Shown here piece by piece: positions 9,736 to 19,967 of a stretch of DNA of 64,000 bases. The notes below the pieces were generated by a model, which worked only from the letters and a program-made list of their open reading frames with translations, was not told where the DNA came from and made no database searches. A program made the translations under genes and the position numbers. The DNA is from Lactiplantibacillus dongliensis (GTDB lineage Bacteria; Bacillota; Bacilli; Lactobacillales; Lactobacillaceae): the NCBI RefSeq assembly GCF_005405105.1, contig NZ_BJDK01000011.1, forward strand, positions 17,945 to 81,944. The letters are read 5' to 3'. The stretch's first letter is position 1. Every line of letters begins with the position of its first letter.

Positions 9736-11163
9736 ATGGAACAAATCGATAAAACCCCTAAACAGATTGTCGCCGCCTTAGATAACTATGTCATTGGTCA
9801 AGGCGCGGCTAAAAAAGCGGTTGCAATTGCCTTACGTAACCGGTATCGGCGGATGGAATTGTCCGCTGATATGCAAGAAGAAATTACCCCTAAAAACATG
9901 TTAATGATCGGACCAACCGGGGTCGGGAAAACTGAAATTGCCCGCCGATTGGCTAAGATTGTGCAAGCACCCTTTGTAAAAGTTGAAGCGACGAAGTTTA
10001 CCGAAGTCGGCTATGTGGGTCGCGATGTCGAATCGATGGTGCGCGATTTAGTCGATATTTCGATTCAAATGGAAAAGGCCCAAGCCTACTCCGGTGTGCG
10101 GGCTTCCGCTGTGCGTGAAGCTGATAAGCGTTTAGTGAAGTTGTTAGTCCCAGTGGTGAAGAAAGAAAATAAGAGCCGCGGCAATGGCAATGACTTCCAG
10201 AATATGATGAACATGTTGAGCCAGATGCAACAAAATGGCCAAATGCCTAATATGGATGCTAATCAGGATGAAGAAGTCAGCGATGACGTGCGCAATCAAC
10301 GATTATCGGTCAGTGACCAATTAAAGAGCGGCCAACTGGAGAATGCGGATGTCACGATTGAGATGGATGATCCCCAACAAAAAGCGGCCGGTAATAACAA
10401 TATGCTCGGCCAAATGGGCATTGATCTGGGTGATACCCTGGGGTCAATCATGCCCAAGAAGCGGATCAAACGGACGATGCCCGTTAGCGAAGCCCGCGAA
10501 ATCTTAGTTAAGGAAGAATCTGAAAAGCTGGTTAACAGCGCTGATATTTATCACGATGCGATTGTCCGTGCTGAAAATACCGGGATTATCTTCATTGACG
10601 AAATTGATAAGATTACCGGTGGCGGCCAACAAAGTTCCGGTGAAGTTTCCCGTGAAGGGGTTCAACGCGATATCTTACCAATCGTAGAAGGGTCGCAGAT
10701 CTCAACGAAGTATGGTCCCATCAATACGGATCATATCTTGTTTATCGCTTCCGGGGCCTTTGCGGAAAGCAAGCCTAGTGATTTGATTGCTGAATTACAA
10801 GGACGTTTCCCAATTCGCGTGGAATTAGATGACTTGTCTAAAGATGATTTCGTGAAGATCTTGACCGAACCCAAGAATGCCTTGATCAAGCAATACATTG
10901 CCTTGATTGGAACGGATAATATTAAAGTAACCTTCACGATTGAAGCGATTGAAGCCATTGCGGCGATTGCCTACAAGGTGAACCACGAAACTGAAAATAT
11001 CGGGGCCCGGCGGTTGCATACCGTCCTAGAGAAATTGCTAGAAGAATTACTCTATGAAGGTCCCGATATGGAAATGGGCGAAGTGACGATTACTGAAAAC
11101 TACGTCAATGAACGGATCGGCAATATCGCTAAGGATAAGGATTTGAGTCGTTACATTCTTTAA
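9736..11163 (+). CDS. hslU: ATP-dependent protease ATPase subunit HslU (ClpY)
   Basis: A 475-residue AAA+ unfoldase partner of HslV. Walker A GPTGVGKT is at 59-66; the pore loop region GYVGRDVE follows at about 93-100. The long insertion (I) domain, about 120-250, carries a Met/Gln/Asn-rich stretch. Walker B IIFIDEID is near 285, sensor 2 GARRLHT near 425, and the C-terminal LSRYIL tail, which docks into HslV, is intact. It follows hslV by 14 bp with SD AAAGGAG. The next gene follows after 26 bp without a terminator, so they may be co-transcribed. Confidence 0.95.
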   Translation: MEQIDKTPKQIVAALDNYVIGQGAAKKAVAIALRNRYRRMELSADMQEEITPKNMLMIGPTGVGKTEIARRLAKIVQAPFVKVEATKFTEVGYVGRDVESMVRDLVDISIQMEKAQAYSGVRASAVREADKRLVKLLVPVVKKENKSRGNGNDFQNMMNMLSQMQQNGQMPNMDANQDEEVSDDVRNQRLSVSDQLKSGQLENADVTIEMDDPQQKAAGNNNMLGQMGIDLGDTLGSIMPKKRIKRTMPVSEAREILVKEESEKLVNSADIYHDAIVRAENTGIIFIDEIDKITGGGQQSSGEVSREGVQRDILPIVEGSQISTKYGPINTDHILFIASGAFAESKPSDLIAELQGRFPIRVELDDLSKDDFVKILTEPKNALIKQYIALIGTDNIKVTFTIEAIEAIAAIAYKVNHETENIGARRLHTVLEKLLEELLYEGPDMEMGEVTITENYVNERIGNIAKDKDLSRYIL

Positions 11164-11189
11164 TAAAATGACTAAAGGAGCTGGGGTTC

Positions 11190-12068
11190 ATGACAGTTGA
11201 GTTGAAAAATGACTACCTCACCGTGCAGATTAATGAAGCCGGTGCGGAATTAAGCAGTGTTAAGGCCAGTGATGGTTTGGAATATATGTGGCAAGCCGAT
11301 CCGAAATTTTGGGGTCGCCATGCGCCCGTTTTATTCCCAATCGTGGGTCGGTTAAAGGATGACCAATATACAGTTGCCGGTCAGGCTTACCCAATGGGAC
11401 AACATGGGTTTGCTCGCGACCATGACTTTCGGGTGGTCAGTCAAACTGATACGACGGCAACGTTAGAATTAACGGACAGCGCTGAAACACGCAAGATTTA
11501 TCCGTTTGCGTTCCGGTTACGGTTGCACTATACGTTGACAGATCATGAGTTGACAGTCGGGTATGAGGTGCATAATCCCGCTAATCAGGACCTGTACTTC
11601 TCCATCGGCGGACATCCAGCGTTTAACGTGCCGTTAGCGGCTCCTGAAGGCGACTTAGCGAACTATCAAGTCACAGTCGCCCCCAAGCAAACGTATCGGC
11701 ATATCCCGCTACAAGCGCCATATAACGATATCGCCAATAGCACGACTATGGATCTAACCAAGCCGTTGCCATTAACGCGGGAGTTATTTAAAGACGATGC
11801 GGTGATCTTAGACTTGAAGCATCAAGAAACCACGCTACTACTTAGCTCCGACTTAAATGATCATGGGGTGGCCATGACAATCGACGATGCGCCATACGTT
11901 GGCATGTGGTCACCATATCCCAAGCAAGCGCCGTTTGTCTGCTTAGAACCATGGTGGGGCATTGCGGATAACGTCGACGCTGATGGTCAATTCAGCCATA
12001 AAATGGGCATTAACCAATTGGCAGCTAATCAAACGTTTAATGCGCATTATGCGGTGAAATTCTTCTAG
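11190..12068 (+). CDS. Aldose 1-epimerase family protein (galactose mutarotase-like)
   Basis: A 292-residue protein of the LacX/YeaD-like branch of the mutarotase superfamily, expected to interconvert the alpha and beta anomers of a sugar or sugar phosphate. Recognisable blocks: an N-terminal AELSSVK segment, FWGRHAPVLFPIVGRL, QHGFARDHDF with a conserved catalytic-type His near 71-75, SIGGHPAFNVPL near 137-148 and CLEPWWGIAD near the C-terminus (Glu as probable base). The natural substrate cannot be read from sequence. It is transcribed with the hslVU operon, replacing codY of the Bacillus arrangement, and ends in a strong terminator. Confidence 0.88.
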   Translation: MTVELKNDYLTVQINEAGAELSSVKASDGLEYMWQADPKFWGRHAPVLFPIVGRLKDDQYTVAGQAYPMGQHGFARDHDFRVVSQTDTTATLELTDSAETRKIYPFAFRLRLHYTLTDHELTVGYEVHNPANQDLYFSIGGHPAFNVPLAAPEGDLANYQVTVAPKQTYRHIPLQAPYNDIANSTTMDLTKPLPLTRELFKDDAVILDLKHQETTLLLSSDLNDHGVAMTIDDAPYVGMWSPYPKQAPFVCLEPWWGIADNVDADGQFSHKMGINQLAANQTFNAHYAVKFF

Positions 12069-12074
12069 AATCTT

Positions 12075-12126
12075 AAAAAGGTGATGATGGTGGACAGCGA
12101 CTGGCTGGCTGCAATCATCACCTTTT
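12075..12126 (+). terminator. Terminator of the xerC-hslVU-epimerase operon
   Basis: AAAAAGGTGATGAT (12075-12088) pairs with ATCATCACC and its T tract (12114-12126); the loop is about 25 nt. Confidence 0.8.
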
Positions 12127-12221
12127 TTATATGTTTTTTTATAGCTGGTATATGTAAAGTGTTACTTTAACTTTGTTCAATAAAACTAACACCCACAGCT
12201 CTCAGCTTACCGAAACCCACG

Positions 12222-12255
12222 AAAAAAGTCACCTCAAATTTGAGATGACTTTTTT
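12222..12255. terminator. Bidirectional terminator between the epimerase gene and plsY
   Basis: AAAAAAGTCACCTCAAA pairs with TTTGAGATGACTTTTTT with one G-U type mismatch. The A and T tracts let it work on both strands; it ends plsY, which is read from the minus strand. Confidence 0.85.
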
Positions 12256-12257
12256 GA

Positions 12258-12872
12258 TTACGCTTGATGCTGACGATGTCGCCAGCCGAGACCGAAGTGG
12301 ACCATTGATTCAGTTCCAGCTTTAATCCGGGTGATATTGGCTTTGTGACGATAGAAGATAAAGATGGTTAGGATAACCGCAATGACCGATAAAATCCAAT
12401 CTTGGTAATAGAAAATGGCAATAAGACTGACGAGTGAGAGTGATGCCATACTAGCGACACTAACCATACTCGTGACGTAGACCAAGGTAAACATGATGGC
12501 ACTGGCAATTAAGAAGAAGTGCCAATTGTAGGCCAGTAAGATCCCAGCACTTGTCGCGACGGCTTTGCCGCCTTTAAAGCCAATAAAGATGGAGAACGTA
12601 TGACCTAAGATAGCGGCGAGTCCAATCAGTAGCGCATTGACGGGAAGGTGTAATAGGGCTGGTTGTGCCGCTGCGAGCGTGCCCTTTAAAATGTCCATCG
12701 CCATGACGATGGTGCCCGCCACGGGTCCCAGCACGCGGTACGTGTTGGTCGTGCCAATGTTACCGCTGCCGGCTTGGCGAATATCAGTATGAAAGAAAAG
12801 CTTGCCAATAATGACACCCGAAGGAATCGAGCCTAGTAAGTAGGCGACGACTAGCATGATTATAATTTGCAC
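12258..12872 (-). CDS. plsY: Glycerol-3-phosphate acyltransferase PlsY
   Basis: A polytopic enzyme of about 204 residues that transfers an acyl group from acyl phosphate to glycerol-3-phosphate, the first step of phospholipid synthesis in Gram-positives. Family blocks: [33 protein letters not shown] and [21 protein letters not shown]. Five or so membrane helices are visible. I prefer the GTG start at 12872: GGAGG lies 8 nt before it. An upstream in-frame ATG at 12914 (218 residues) has no good SD. Conserved next to parE-parC but divergent from them. Confidence 0.92.
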   Translation of the reverse strand: MQIIIMLVVAYLLGSIPSGVIIGKLFFHTDIRQAGSGNIGTTNTYRVLGPVAGTIVMAMDILKGTLAAAQPALLHLPVNALLIGLAAILGHTFSIFIGFKGGKAVATSAGILLAYNWHFFLIASAIMFTLVYVTSMVSVASMASLSLVSLIAIFYYQDWILSVIAVILTIFIFYRHKANITRIKAGTESMVHFGLGWRHRQHQA

Positions 12873-12951
12873 ATTAGGTTCCTCCTGCAATAGAGTCAAC
12901 CAATATTTTAGCATTGTTTGGTCGGTGATGGGTCAGTTTTGACTAAAAAAT

Positions 12952-12980
12952 TTGACAAGGGGCCGATAGTTGCTTACAAT
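12952..12980 (+). promoter_or_regulatory. Upstream promoter of parE
   Basis: TTGACA (12952-12957), 17-bp spacer, TACAAT (12975-12980). It would give a leader of about 300 nt. Confidence 0.75.
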
Positions 12981-13167
12981 TAAGCGAACGTATATTCGGT
13001 GTTGTCAAAAACAGCATTTTAGTTGATTAGCTCAGCAATCAATGCTAACTTAGTGGACGATTCAAGTGAAATTGAGTCAAAACGGGTTGCTATTAAGACG
13101 AGTAGGCGCTTAAAACTCGCCTGATAAGCATAAAAATTAGTAAAGTTGTTAAAAAATTAATTTGCTG

Positions 13168-13176
13168 TGCTATAAT
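13168..13176 (+). promoter_or_regulatory. Proximal extended -10 promoter of parE
   Basis: TGC followed by TATAAT (13171-13176), a consensus extended -10 element; the -35 is weak (TTGTTA, 19-bp spacing). The resulting leader of about 100 nt holds the 13190/13249 stem. Confidence 0.6.
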
Positions 13177-13283
13177 TTAATCTGCACGGTTTTAGCTAAC
13201 CGCGGTACTAGCGCTAAGTAAGCGCCTTACTGATAATCGTTAGTTAAAATCTGAAGGCGACCAAGTGAAGGAGCAAATAATGA

Positions 13284-15290
13284 ATGCCAAAGAAAACACA
13301 AAAGTACGATGACTCCTCAATCCAAGTGCTTGAAGGCTTGGAAGCTGTTCGTAAACGGCCTGGGATGTATATCGGTTCTACGGATGGTCGGGGGTTACAC
13401 CATCTGGTCTATGAAATTGTTGATAATGCGGTCGATGAAGCCTTAGCTGGTTTCGGTAAAGAAATCAACGTCACGATTCATGCAGATAATAGCATTACAG
13501 TTGTTGACCATGGTCGGGGGATGCCCGTGGGGATGCACGCTTCTGGAATTCCCACACCCGAAGTTATTCTGACGGTGTTACATGCTGGGGGTAAGTTTGG
13601 CCAAGGCGGTTATAAAACGTCTGGCGGTCTGCACGGGGTCGGTGCCAGTGTCGTTAATGCGTTGTCGACTGAATTGGTCGTGACCATCATTCGTGACGGC
13701 TATCGATACCAGGAGACGTTTAAAGATGGCGGTCATCCAGTTGGCACCTTAGAAAAGAAAGGGAAGACCAACAAGCCGACTGGGACGACGATTACCTTTA
13801 AGCCAGATCCTAGTATCTTTACGACGACCGTGTATAACTTTCAAACGTTATCAGAACGGTTACGGGAATCGGCGTTCTTACTCAAGGGCGTCAAGATTAC
13901 GTTAACTGATGAACGGGAAAACCAAGCGCAAGCACAAGTTTTCCATTATGAAGACGGGATTAAAGAGTTTGTTGCTTACTTAAACGAAGATAAAGATACT
14001 CTAGGCGATGTGATGTTCTTTGACGGCACTAAAGAAGGGGTCGAAGTTGAACTAGCTGCCCAATATAACGATGGATACTCCGAAAATTTATTGTCATTTG
14101 TCAATAATGTGCGGACGCCTGATGGTGGGACCCATGAAGCCGGATTTCGGAGTGCTTGGACTAAGGCTTTTAATGAATATGCCCGCAAAGTAGGCTTGTT
14201 AAAGGATAAGGACAAGAACTTAGAAGGTTCCGATGTTCGGGAAGGCTTATCAGCAGTCATCTCATTGCGGATTCCAGAGAATTTATTGCAATTTGAAGGC
14301 CAGACCAAGGAAAAGCTTGGGACGCCGGAAGCCCGGACTATCGTGGACAACGTGATCAGTGAGCAATTGCAGTTCTACTTAATGGAAAACGGTGAATTTG
14401 CTCAGATGTTGATCCGGAAGTCGACTAAAGCGCGTGAAGCCCGGGAAGCTGCCCGGAAAGCTCGGAATGAAAGTCGAAACGGTAAGCGTAAGCATAAGCA
14501 AGAACGACTTTTATCGGGTAAGTTGACGCCAGCCCAATCTAAGAATGCCAAACGCAATGAACTCTTCTTAGTCGAAGGGGATTCGGCCGGTGGTTCCGCG
14601 AAGCAAGGGCGTGATCGGAAGTTCCAAGCGATTCTGCCATTACGTGGGAAAGTCTTGAACACTGAAAAAGCCAAGTTACAAGATATCGTCAAGAACGAAG
14701 AAATTAATACGATGATCTACACGATTGGCGCGGGCGTTGGCTCCGAATTTGATATTAAAGCCAGCAATTACGATAAAGTCATTATTATGACCGATGCCGA
14801 TACCGATGGGGCACATATTCAGATTCTGTTGTTGACGTTCTTCTATAAATATATGCGCCCGATGATTGATGCCGGCAAGATCTATATTGCCTTACCACCG
14901 TTGTACCGCTTGCAGAAGAAGCAAGGGAAACAATTGCGGACGGAATACGCCTGGACCGATGAAGAACTAGCGTTGCGGACGAAGACGTTTGGTAAGGGCT
15001 ATGCCTTGCAACGGTACAAGGGACTTGGTGAAATGAACGCAGAACAACTGTGGGAAACGACCATGGATCCGGACAAACGGACTTTGGTGCGGGTGCGGAT
15101 CGATGATGCGGCTTTAGCTGAAAAGCGGGTCACCACCTTAATGGGTGATAAAGTTGAACCACGACGCAAATGGATCGAAAGTAATGTCCAGTTCAGCTTG
15201 GATGAAGATGGGTCAATCCTAGATAACCAAGCTGTGACATCAGCGCATGAACAAGCCGATGCTGAATTAGCGGATCAATTAAAGAAGTAA
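13284..15290 (+). CDS. parE: DNA topoisomerase IV subunit B
   Basis: A 668-residue ATPase subunit of topoisomerase IV, which decatenates daughter chromosomes. GHKL ATPase features: RKRPGMYIGSTD, EIVDNAVDEA, DHGRGMP and GLHGVGASVVNAL. The TOPRIM region has FLVEGDSAGGSAKQGRDR, PLRGKVLN and IIMTDADTDGAHI; the C-terminus has QRYKGLGEMN. Pairing with parC, 12 bp downstream, identifies it as ParE rather than GyrB. The ATG at 13284 is 10 nt after AAGGAG; an ATG four bases earlier opens only a 10-codon frame. Confidence 0.95.
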   Translation: MPKKTQKYDDSSIQVLEGLEAVRKRPGMYIGSTDGRGLHHLVYEIVDNAVDEALAGFGKEINVTIHADNSITVVDHGRGMPVGMHASGIPTPEVILTVLHAGGKFGQGGYKTSGGLHGVGASVVNALSTELVVTIIRDGYRYQETFKDGGHPVGTLEKKGKTNKPTGTTITFKPDPSIFTTTVYNFQTLSERLRESAFLLKGVKITLTDERENQAQAQVFHYEDGIKEFVAYLNEDKDTLGDVMFFDGTKEGVEVELAAQYNDGYSENLLSFVNNVRTPDGGTHEAGFRSAWTKAFNEYARKVGLLKDKDKNLEGSDVREGLSAVISLRIPENLLQFEGQTKEKLGTPEARTIVDNVISEQLQFYLMENGEFAQMLIRKSTKAREAREAARKARNESRNGKRKHKQERLLSGKLTPAQSKNAKRNELFLVEGDSAGGSAKQGRDRKFQAILPLRGKVLNTEKAKLQDIVKNEEINTMIYTIGAGVGSEFDIKASNYDKVIIMTDADTDGAHIQILLLTFFYKYMRPMIDAGKIYIALPPLYRLQKKQGKQLRTEYAWTDEELALRTKTFGKGYALQRYKGLGEMNAEQLWETTMDPDKRTLVRVRIDDAALAEKRVTTLMGDKVEPRRKWIESNVQFSLDEDGSILDNQAVTSAHEQADAELADQLKK

Positions 15291-15302
15291 GGAGGTCGCA
15301 CA

Positions 15303-17753
15303 ATGGCAATTGAACAACCTAAAATTCAAGAATTAACTTTAGAAGACGTCATGGGCGATCGATTTGGCCGTTACTCGAAGTATATTATTCAAGAGCGGGC
15401 ACTGCCAGACATTCGCGATGGCTTAAAACCCGTGCAACGACGGATCTTATATGCCATGAATCAGGATGGTAATACCTTTGATAAGGCCTTTCGGAAGTCA
15501 GCGAAATCAGTTGGGAACGTCATGGGGAACTTTCATCCGCATGGGGATTCCTCAATCTACGAAGCGATGGTTCGGTTAAGTCAGGACTGGAAGCTGCGTG
15601 AACCCTTAATTGAAATGCATGGGAACAATGGCTCGATGGATGGTGATCCAGCGGCAGCGATGCGGTATACCGAAGCACGTTTGAGCAAGATTGCCGGAAC
15701 GATGTTGGACGATATTGATAAAAAGACTGTTGATATGGTCTTAAACTTTGATGATACCGAGTATGAACCAACCGTGTTGCCTGCCCGCTTCCCGAACCTA
15801 TTAGTTAACGGGGCGACCGGGATTTCAGCGGGTTATGCCACGGAGATTCCACCGCACAACTTAGGAGAAGTCATCGATGCTGTCTTATTTTTAATGAATC
15901 ATCCTAAAGCCGAATTAGCCGATTTGATGGACTTTGTCAAAGGACCGGATTTTCCAACCGGCGGAATTATTCAAGGCTTAGATGGTATTAAGAAAGCCTA
16001 TGAGACGGGTCGTGGGCGAATTGTCGTACGGTCACGGACGAAGATCGTCCCCTTAAAAGGGAATAAGTCACAGATTGAAGTTAGCGAGATTCCTTATGAG
16101 GTGAACAAAGCCCAATTAGTTAAAAAGATGGACGAAATTCGCATTATGAAGAAGATTGAAGGAATCGCGGAAGTTCGTGATGAAAGTGACCGTAAAGGGT
16201 TATCTGTCGTCATTGAGTTGAAGCGCGACGTCAATGCAGAAGGTATTTTAAACTATTTGTTTAAGAATACTGACTTACAAATTACGTATAACTTCAACAT
16301 GGTGGCGATCTATCATCAACGACCAGAGCACGTCGGTCTGAAGACGATTATTTCAGCTTACTTGGAACATCAACGGGATGTGATTACCCGGCGGACGCAA
16401 TTTAATTTGCAAAAAGCCGCTGATCGGCAACATATCGTTCAAGGCTTGATTAAAGCGATGTCGATTCTGGATCAAGTCATTGCAACGATTCGTGGCAGTA
16501 AAGACAAGAAGGACGCTAAGGCGAACTTAGTGGCGGACTATGCCTTTACAGAAGCGCAGGCGGAAGCGATTGTGACGATGCAATTGTATCGGTTAACTAA
16601 CACCGATGTGACTCAGTTGCAAAAAGAAGCCGATGAATTGGCTAAGGCGATTGCGGAATATCATGCGATTTTGGAAAATCCGAAAGAATTGGACAAAGTC
16701 TTACGGCGTGAACTTAAAGCCATTCAAAAAGCCTATCCGAGTCAGCGCTTAACTGAGATTCAAAATGAAATTCAAGAAATTAAAATTAAAACCGAAGTTG
16801 TGGTCCCTCAAGAAGACGTGGTCGTGATGATTAGTCATGATGGCTATATCAAACGGACCAGCTTGCGGTCGTATACGGCTTCGGATGCTGAGGACAATGG
16901 GTTAAAGGACGAGGACTTCCCAATCTATTTGGCGAAGAACAGTACCTTAGACCATTTGTTCATGTTTACCAACTTAGGCCACTTGATCTATCGGCCGGTG
17001 TATGAGATTGCCGATGCCAAGTGGAAAGATACCGGTGAGCATATTTCGCAGACCATTGGTTTAGCGGCGAATGAACAAATTACGTGGGTCTTTGCTTTCC
17101 CAACCCTCAAAGAGAGCGGTAAGTTCTTAGTTGCCACTAATGACGGGTACATTAAGCAAACGGACTTTACGGATTACACGCCGGGCCGGACATACAAGAC
17201 ACGGGCCAGCCAATTTATCAAGTTGAAAAACGAAGCTGCCAAAGTTGTGACCGTAAACTATTATCCAACGGTACCAACGGGGAGCTTAGTCTTAGTCACG
17301 GCCCATGGATATGGGTTACGCTATGACTTAAGTGAAGTCCCAACCATTGGTGCGAAAGCAGTCGGTGTGAAGTCGATGGATCTGCGTGATGACACGATTG
17401 TCCGGGCCGCCTTGGCGACTGACAATGACTTATTAGCCATGATCACCCAACGTGGGTCCTTTAAGAAGATGAAGGTTGCGGATATTCCCGTGACTAGCCG
17501 AGCACGGCGGGGAGTTCAGGTCTTGCGGGAACTGAAGAATAATCCGCATCGTGTGGCCGATTACGTCTTGGTTCCTAAAGGACAAACTGGTGTGGCACTA
17601 GAAGTGGTGACTGATCGCTTGAAGCATCATTCCATTTTAGTTGACGATCATCCAGTCAGTGCCCGGTATTCCAATGGCTCGTTTGTCATTGATACCGACA
17701 TTGAAGGGACGCCGGTTAGCATGCAGCCGCATCCGATTCCACTGACGGTTTAA
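15303..17753 (+). CDS. parC: DNA topoisomerase IV subunit A
   Basis: An 816-residue breakage-reunion subunit. The catalytic tyrosine is Tyr122 in MRYTEARL. The quinolone-determining region reads HPHGDSSIYEAM with Ser83, Ser84 and Glu87 (local numbering), i.e. wild type at the usual resistance sites. SQDWKLR following it is the ParC form; GyrA has a different sequence there. The C-terminal half forms the beta-pinwheel, with repeated blades such as GYIKRTS, GYIKQTDF and GSFKKMKV. SD AAGGAGG precedes ATG. No clear terminator follows in the 180-bp gap. Confidence 0.95.
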   Translation: MAIEQPKIQELTLEDVMGDRFGRYSKYIIQERALPDIRDGLKPVQRRILYAMNQDGNTFDKAFRKSAKSVGNVMGNFHPHGDSSIYEAMVRLSQDWKLREPLIEMHGNNGSMDGDPAAAMRYTEARLSKIAGTMLDDIDKKTVDMVLNFDDTEYEPTVLPARFPNLLVNGATGISAGYATEIPPHNLGEVIDAVLFLMNHPKAELADLMDFVKGPDFPTGGIIQGLDGIKKAYETGRGRIVVRSRTKIVPLKGNKSQIEVSEIPYEVNKAQLVKKMDEIRIMKKIEGIAEVRDESDRKGLSVVIELKRDVNAEGILNYLFKNTDLQITYNFNMVAIYHQRPEHVGLKTIISAYLEHQRDVITRRTQFNLQKAADRQHIVQGLIKAMSILDQVIATIRGSKDKKDAKANLVADYAFTEAQAEAIVTMQLYRLTNTDVTQLQKEADELAKAIAEYHAILENPKELDKVLRRELKAIQKAYPSQRLTEIQNEIQEIKIKTEVVVPQEDVVVMISHDGYIKRTSLRSYTASDAEDNGLKDEDFPIYLAKNSTLDHLFMFTNLGHLIYRPVYEIADAKWKDTGEHISQTIGLAANEQITWVFAFPTLKESGKFLVATNDGYIKQTDFTDYTPGRTYKTRASQFIKLKNEAAKVVTVNYYPTVPTGSLVLVTAHGYGLRYDLSEVPTIGAKAVGVKSMDLRDDTIVRAALATDNDLLAMITQRGSFKKMKVADIPVTSRARRGVQVLRELKNNPHRVADYVLVPKGQTGVALEVVTDRLKHHSILVDDHPVSARYSNGSFVIDTDIEGTPVSMQPHPIPLTV

Positions 17754-17935
17754 TAAAATGGTTACAAGACTTGCAAGGGCGGCGGCATTAGCTTAGACTG
17801 AAATTGTGGTCAGTTAAGATTAATAATTAGTTAAGGTTTATTTGCCGATAACAATTGCTTGCTTTCGGCCTGGATTTTGTTTATATTATAGGTATCATAA
17901 GATGGCTATAAGACGAAAGGAACAGGTAAACGCAC

Positions 17936-18895
17936 ATGAAAACAACGCAAGAAAGTATCTTCTCATCAAAAACGTTAACGTATTTCTTACAATTGGCTGA
18001 AACAATGAATTACACGCAAGCCGCTCAAATTTTAGGCATCACCCAACCAGCTTTGACGCAACAAATTAAAAAGTTGGAACGGACAGTCGGGGCACCGTTG
18101 TTCTATTCAGTTGGTAAAAAGTTACGCTTATCAGATGCTGGCTACACGATGTTGAATGCCACACACAGTATCTATGACGTGTTAAATAAAGCCACTGACG
18201 AAATTCAACAAACCACGAGTGCGACACAAGGGACGATCAGTATTGGGATTTTAGCTTCAATTGAAGACCATGTCTTTGAAGACTTTGCCATCAAGTATTA
18301 CGAAGCTAACCCCAATGTCATCATTTCATTCCATATGTTGACTAGAAAAGAAATCTGGGAACGTTTGGAAAATAACCGGATTGACTTAGCTGTCATGTAC
18401 TTACCAGATGAAAGTATCAAGAACTGGAAGCCATACCAATCAAAACGGATTATTCAAGATGACTTACTGTTCATTACCAGTGATCCTAAGCAAGCCAAGA
18501 AGAAGCGCATCAAATTTAAAGATACGACGAGTGAACCATGGGTCATGTATCCGGAAAATTATTACTTGGATCAAGTCATTAAGGAATCTTACAAGAATCA
18601 ATTGGCCGACTTACCAACCGCAGTCGCACGCTTTACCACGCCACAACAGATTTACCGGTTCGTGGCCGCGACTGGCACGAATACGGCTTTGCCCAATTCC
18701 TTCATGGTTGCTAATCCAGCGACGGATGAGTTACACACGGTCTCATTTGAACCGGCCATTAAATTTGATTTGAACTTTGTGTTCCGAAAAGATAAGGATC
18801 AAATTCCGCGGATCAAGAATTTCTTGGATGAATTTGATAATTACTTACGGGCCGAAGACTATATTTCACGGTTACAAAAAATTAATCAAAAATAG
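17936..18895 (+). CDS. LysR-family transcriptional regulator
   Basis: A 319-residue LysR-type regulator. The N-terminal winged helix-turn-helix (about residues 12-75) has the family pattern: FLQLAETMNYTQAAQ, TQPALTQQIKKLE and GAPLF. The effector domain (about 100-300) has two Rossmann-like lobes; its ligand cannot be inferred. It is a single gene with SD GAAAGGAA, 17-22 bp upstream of the pyrophosphatase gene on the same strand, so the two may be co-transcribed. LysR proteins usually regulate divergent genes, but none is divergent here; autoregulation or control of distant targets is possible. Confidence 0.88.
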   Translation: MKTTQESIFSSKTLTYFLQLAETMNYTQAAQILGITQPALTQQIKKLERTVGAPLFYSVGKKLRLSDAGYTMLNATHSIYDVLNKATDEIQQTTSATQGTISIGILASIEDHVFEDFAIKYYEANPNVIISFHMLTRKEIWERLENNRIDLAVMYLPDESIKNWKPYQSKRIIQDDLLFITSDPKQAKKKRIKFKDTTSEPWVMYPENYYLDQVIKESYKNQLADLPTAVARFTTPQQIYRFVAATGTNTALPNSFMVANPATDELHTVSFEPAIKFDLNFVFRKDKDQIPRIKNFLDEFDNYLRAEDYISRLQKINQK

Positions 18896-18917
18896 TTGCT
18901 AAAGGAGTTTTGTGCTA

Positions 18918-19847
18918 ATGAGTAAGGAATTAATTTTTGGTCATCAAAGTCCTGATACGGACGCCATTGTGGCCGCAAAGGCATTATCATATTTAGAAAA
19001 TAAACTGGGGGCTGACACGGAAGCCGTTGCTTTAGGTGAACCTAATGAAGAAACCCAATTTGTTTTAAAGCACTTTGACGAACCAGCACTGCGGGTCATC
19101 ACTAAGGCAGCGCCAGAAGTCGATTCAGTAATGTTGGTTGACCATAATGAACCACAACAAAGTGTTAGCGATATTGCTGATGTCACGGTTTCACACGTGG
19201 TTGATCATCACCGGATTAACAACTTCAATACGGCGCAACCATTGTTCTACCGAGCAGAACCACTTGGCTGCTGCAGCACAGTCATCTACAAGATGTTCGC
19301 TGAAAATGAAGTTGAAATTCCAGCTAAGTTAGCCGGTTTAATGTTATCAGCTATTATCTCGGATACGTTATTATTGAAGTCACCAACCACCACGCAAACT
19401 GATGTTGATGTCGTTAAAGACCTGGCTAAGATTGCCGGGATCGACTATCAAGCATATGGCTTAGAAATGCTTAAGGCTGGGACTAACTTAGCAAGCAAGA
19501 GCGAAAAAGAATTGATTGATGCTGACGCTAAATCCTTTGAATTGAACGGTTCAACGGTTCGAGTTGCCCAAATCAATACAGTTGACTTGCCAGAAGTCTT
19601 TGATCGCCAGGCTGCTTTGGAAGCTGCTGCTAAAGCTGAAAACGCTGCTGAAGGTTATGACTTATTCTTAATCTTGGCAACCAATATCTTAGATAGCAAT
19701 TCTGAATTATTAGTCGTTGGGGAACCAACTGCACCCGTTGAAACTGCCTTTGGTAAGAAGATTGAAAATAATCGTTTGAGTTTACCAGGTGTTGTTTCAC
19801 GGAAGAAGCAAGTTGTGCCACCATTGACTGACGCTTTTAACGCTTAA
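18918..19847 (+). CDS. ppaC: Manganese-dependent inorganic pyrophosphatase
   Basis: A 309-residue family II pyrophosphatase (DHH/DHHA2), hydrolysing pyrophosphate from biosynthesis. The N-terminal domain has [17 protein letters not shown] and the signature VVDHHRI with metal ligands; [11 protein letters not shown] and [11 protein letters not shown] follow. The C-terminal DHHA2 domain includes [19 protein letters not shown], which binds phosphate. ATG at 18918 is 10 nt after AAAGGAG; a GTG two codons upstream is too close to the SD. It is followed by a terminator. Confidence 0.95.
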   Translation: MSKELIFGHQSPDTDAIVAAKALSYLENKLGADTEAVALGEPNEETQFVLKHFDEPALRVITKAAPEVDSVMLVDHNEPQQSVSDIADVTVSHVVDHHRINNFNTAQPLFYRAEPLGCCSTVIYKMFAENEVEIPAKLAGLMLSAIISDTLLLKSPTTTQTDVDVVKDLAKIAGIDYQAYGLEMLKAGTNLASKSEKELIDADAKSFELNGSTVRVAQINTVDLPEVFDRQAALEAAAKAENAAEGYDLFLILATNILDSNSELLVVGEPTAPVETAFGKKIENNRLSLPGVVSRKKQVVPPLTDAFNA

Positions 19848-19861
19848 TTAACTGATTTTTT

Positions 19862-19890
19862 GAAAAGACATCCAATTTGGGTGTCTTTTC
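19862..19890 (+). terminator. ppaC terminator
   Basis: GAAAAGACATCC pairs with GGGTGTCTTTTC with one G-U pair around a short loop, then a T-rich tail. Confidence 0.8.
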
Positions 19891-19903
19891 TTGGTAGAGC
19901 AAA

Positions 19904-19937
19904 AGCGTACGTATAATCGTACGCTATGTGATATAAT
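19904..19937 (+). promoter_or_regulatory. Operator-promoter of the first YefM/YoeB-type locus
   Basis: AGCGTACG (19904-19911), spacer TATAAT, then CGTACGCT (19918-19925): a perfect 8-bp inverted repeat. Its CGTACG cores are 12 bp apart centre to centre, the spacing known for paired TGTACA sites of yefM-yoeB. A TATAAT box at 19932-19937 follows. The locus near 48.9 kb has a related operator. Confidence 0.65.
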
Positions 19938-19967
19938 ATCGGTAGTAATTGAAGATGAGGTGAGAAA

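Larger units (their letters stand above)
12915..13283 (+). other. Divergent plsY/parE intergenic region and long parE leader
   Basis: Without a gene. It contains two parE promoters (12952-12980 and around 13171), several short inverted repeats (for example TTGATT/AATCAA near 13024-13043) and a large stem formed by 13190-13200 (TTTTAGCTAAC) and 13239-13249 (GTTAGTTAAAA), 10 of 11 paired, in the leader of the downstream promoter. Confidence 0.6.

Noticed and set aside
13284..17753. Reading parE-parC as gyrB-gyrA
   Set aside because: SQDWKLR after the quinolone region, the lengths and the plsY neighbour all fit topoisomerase IV.
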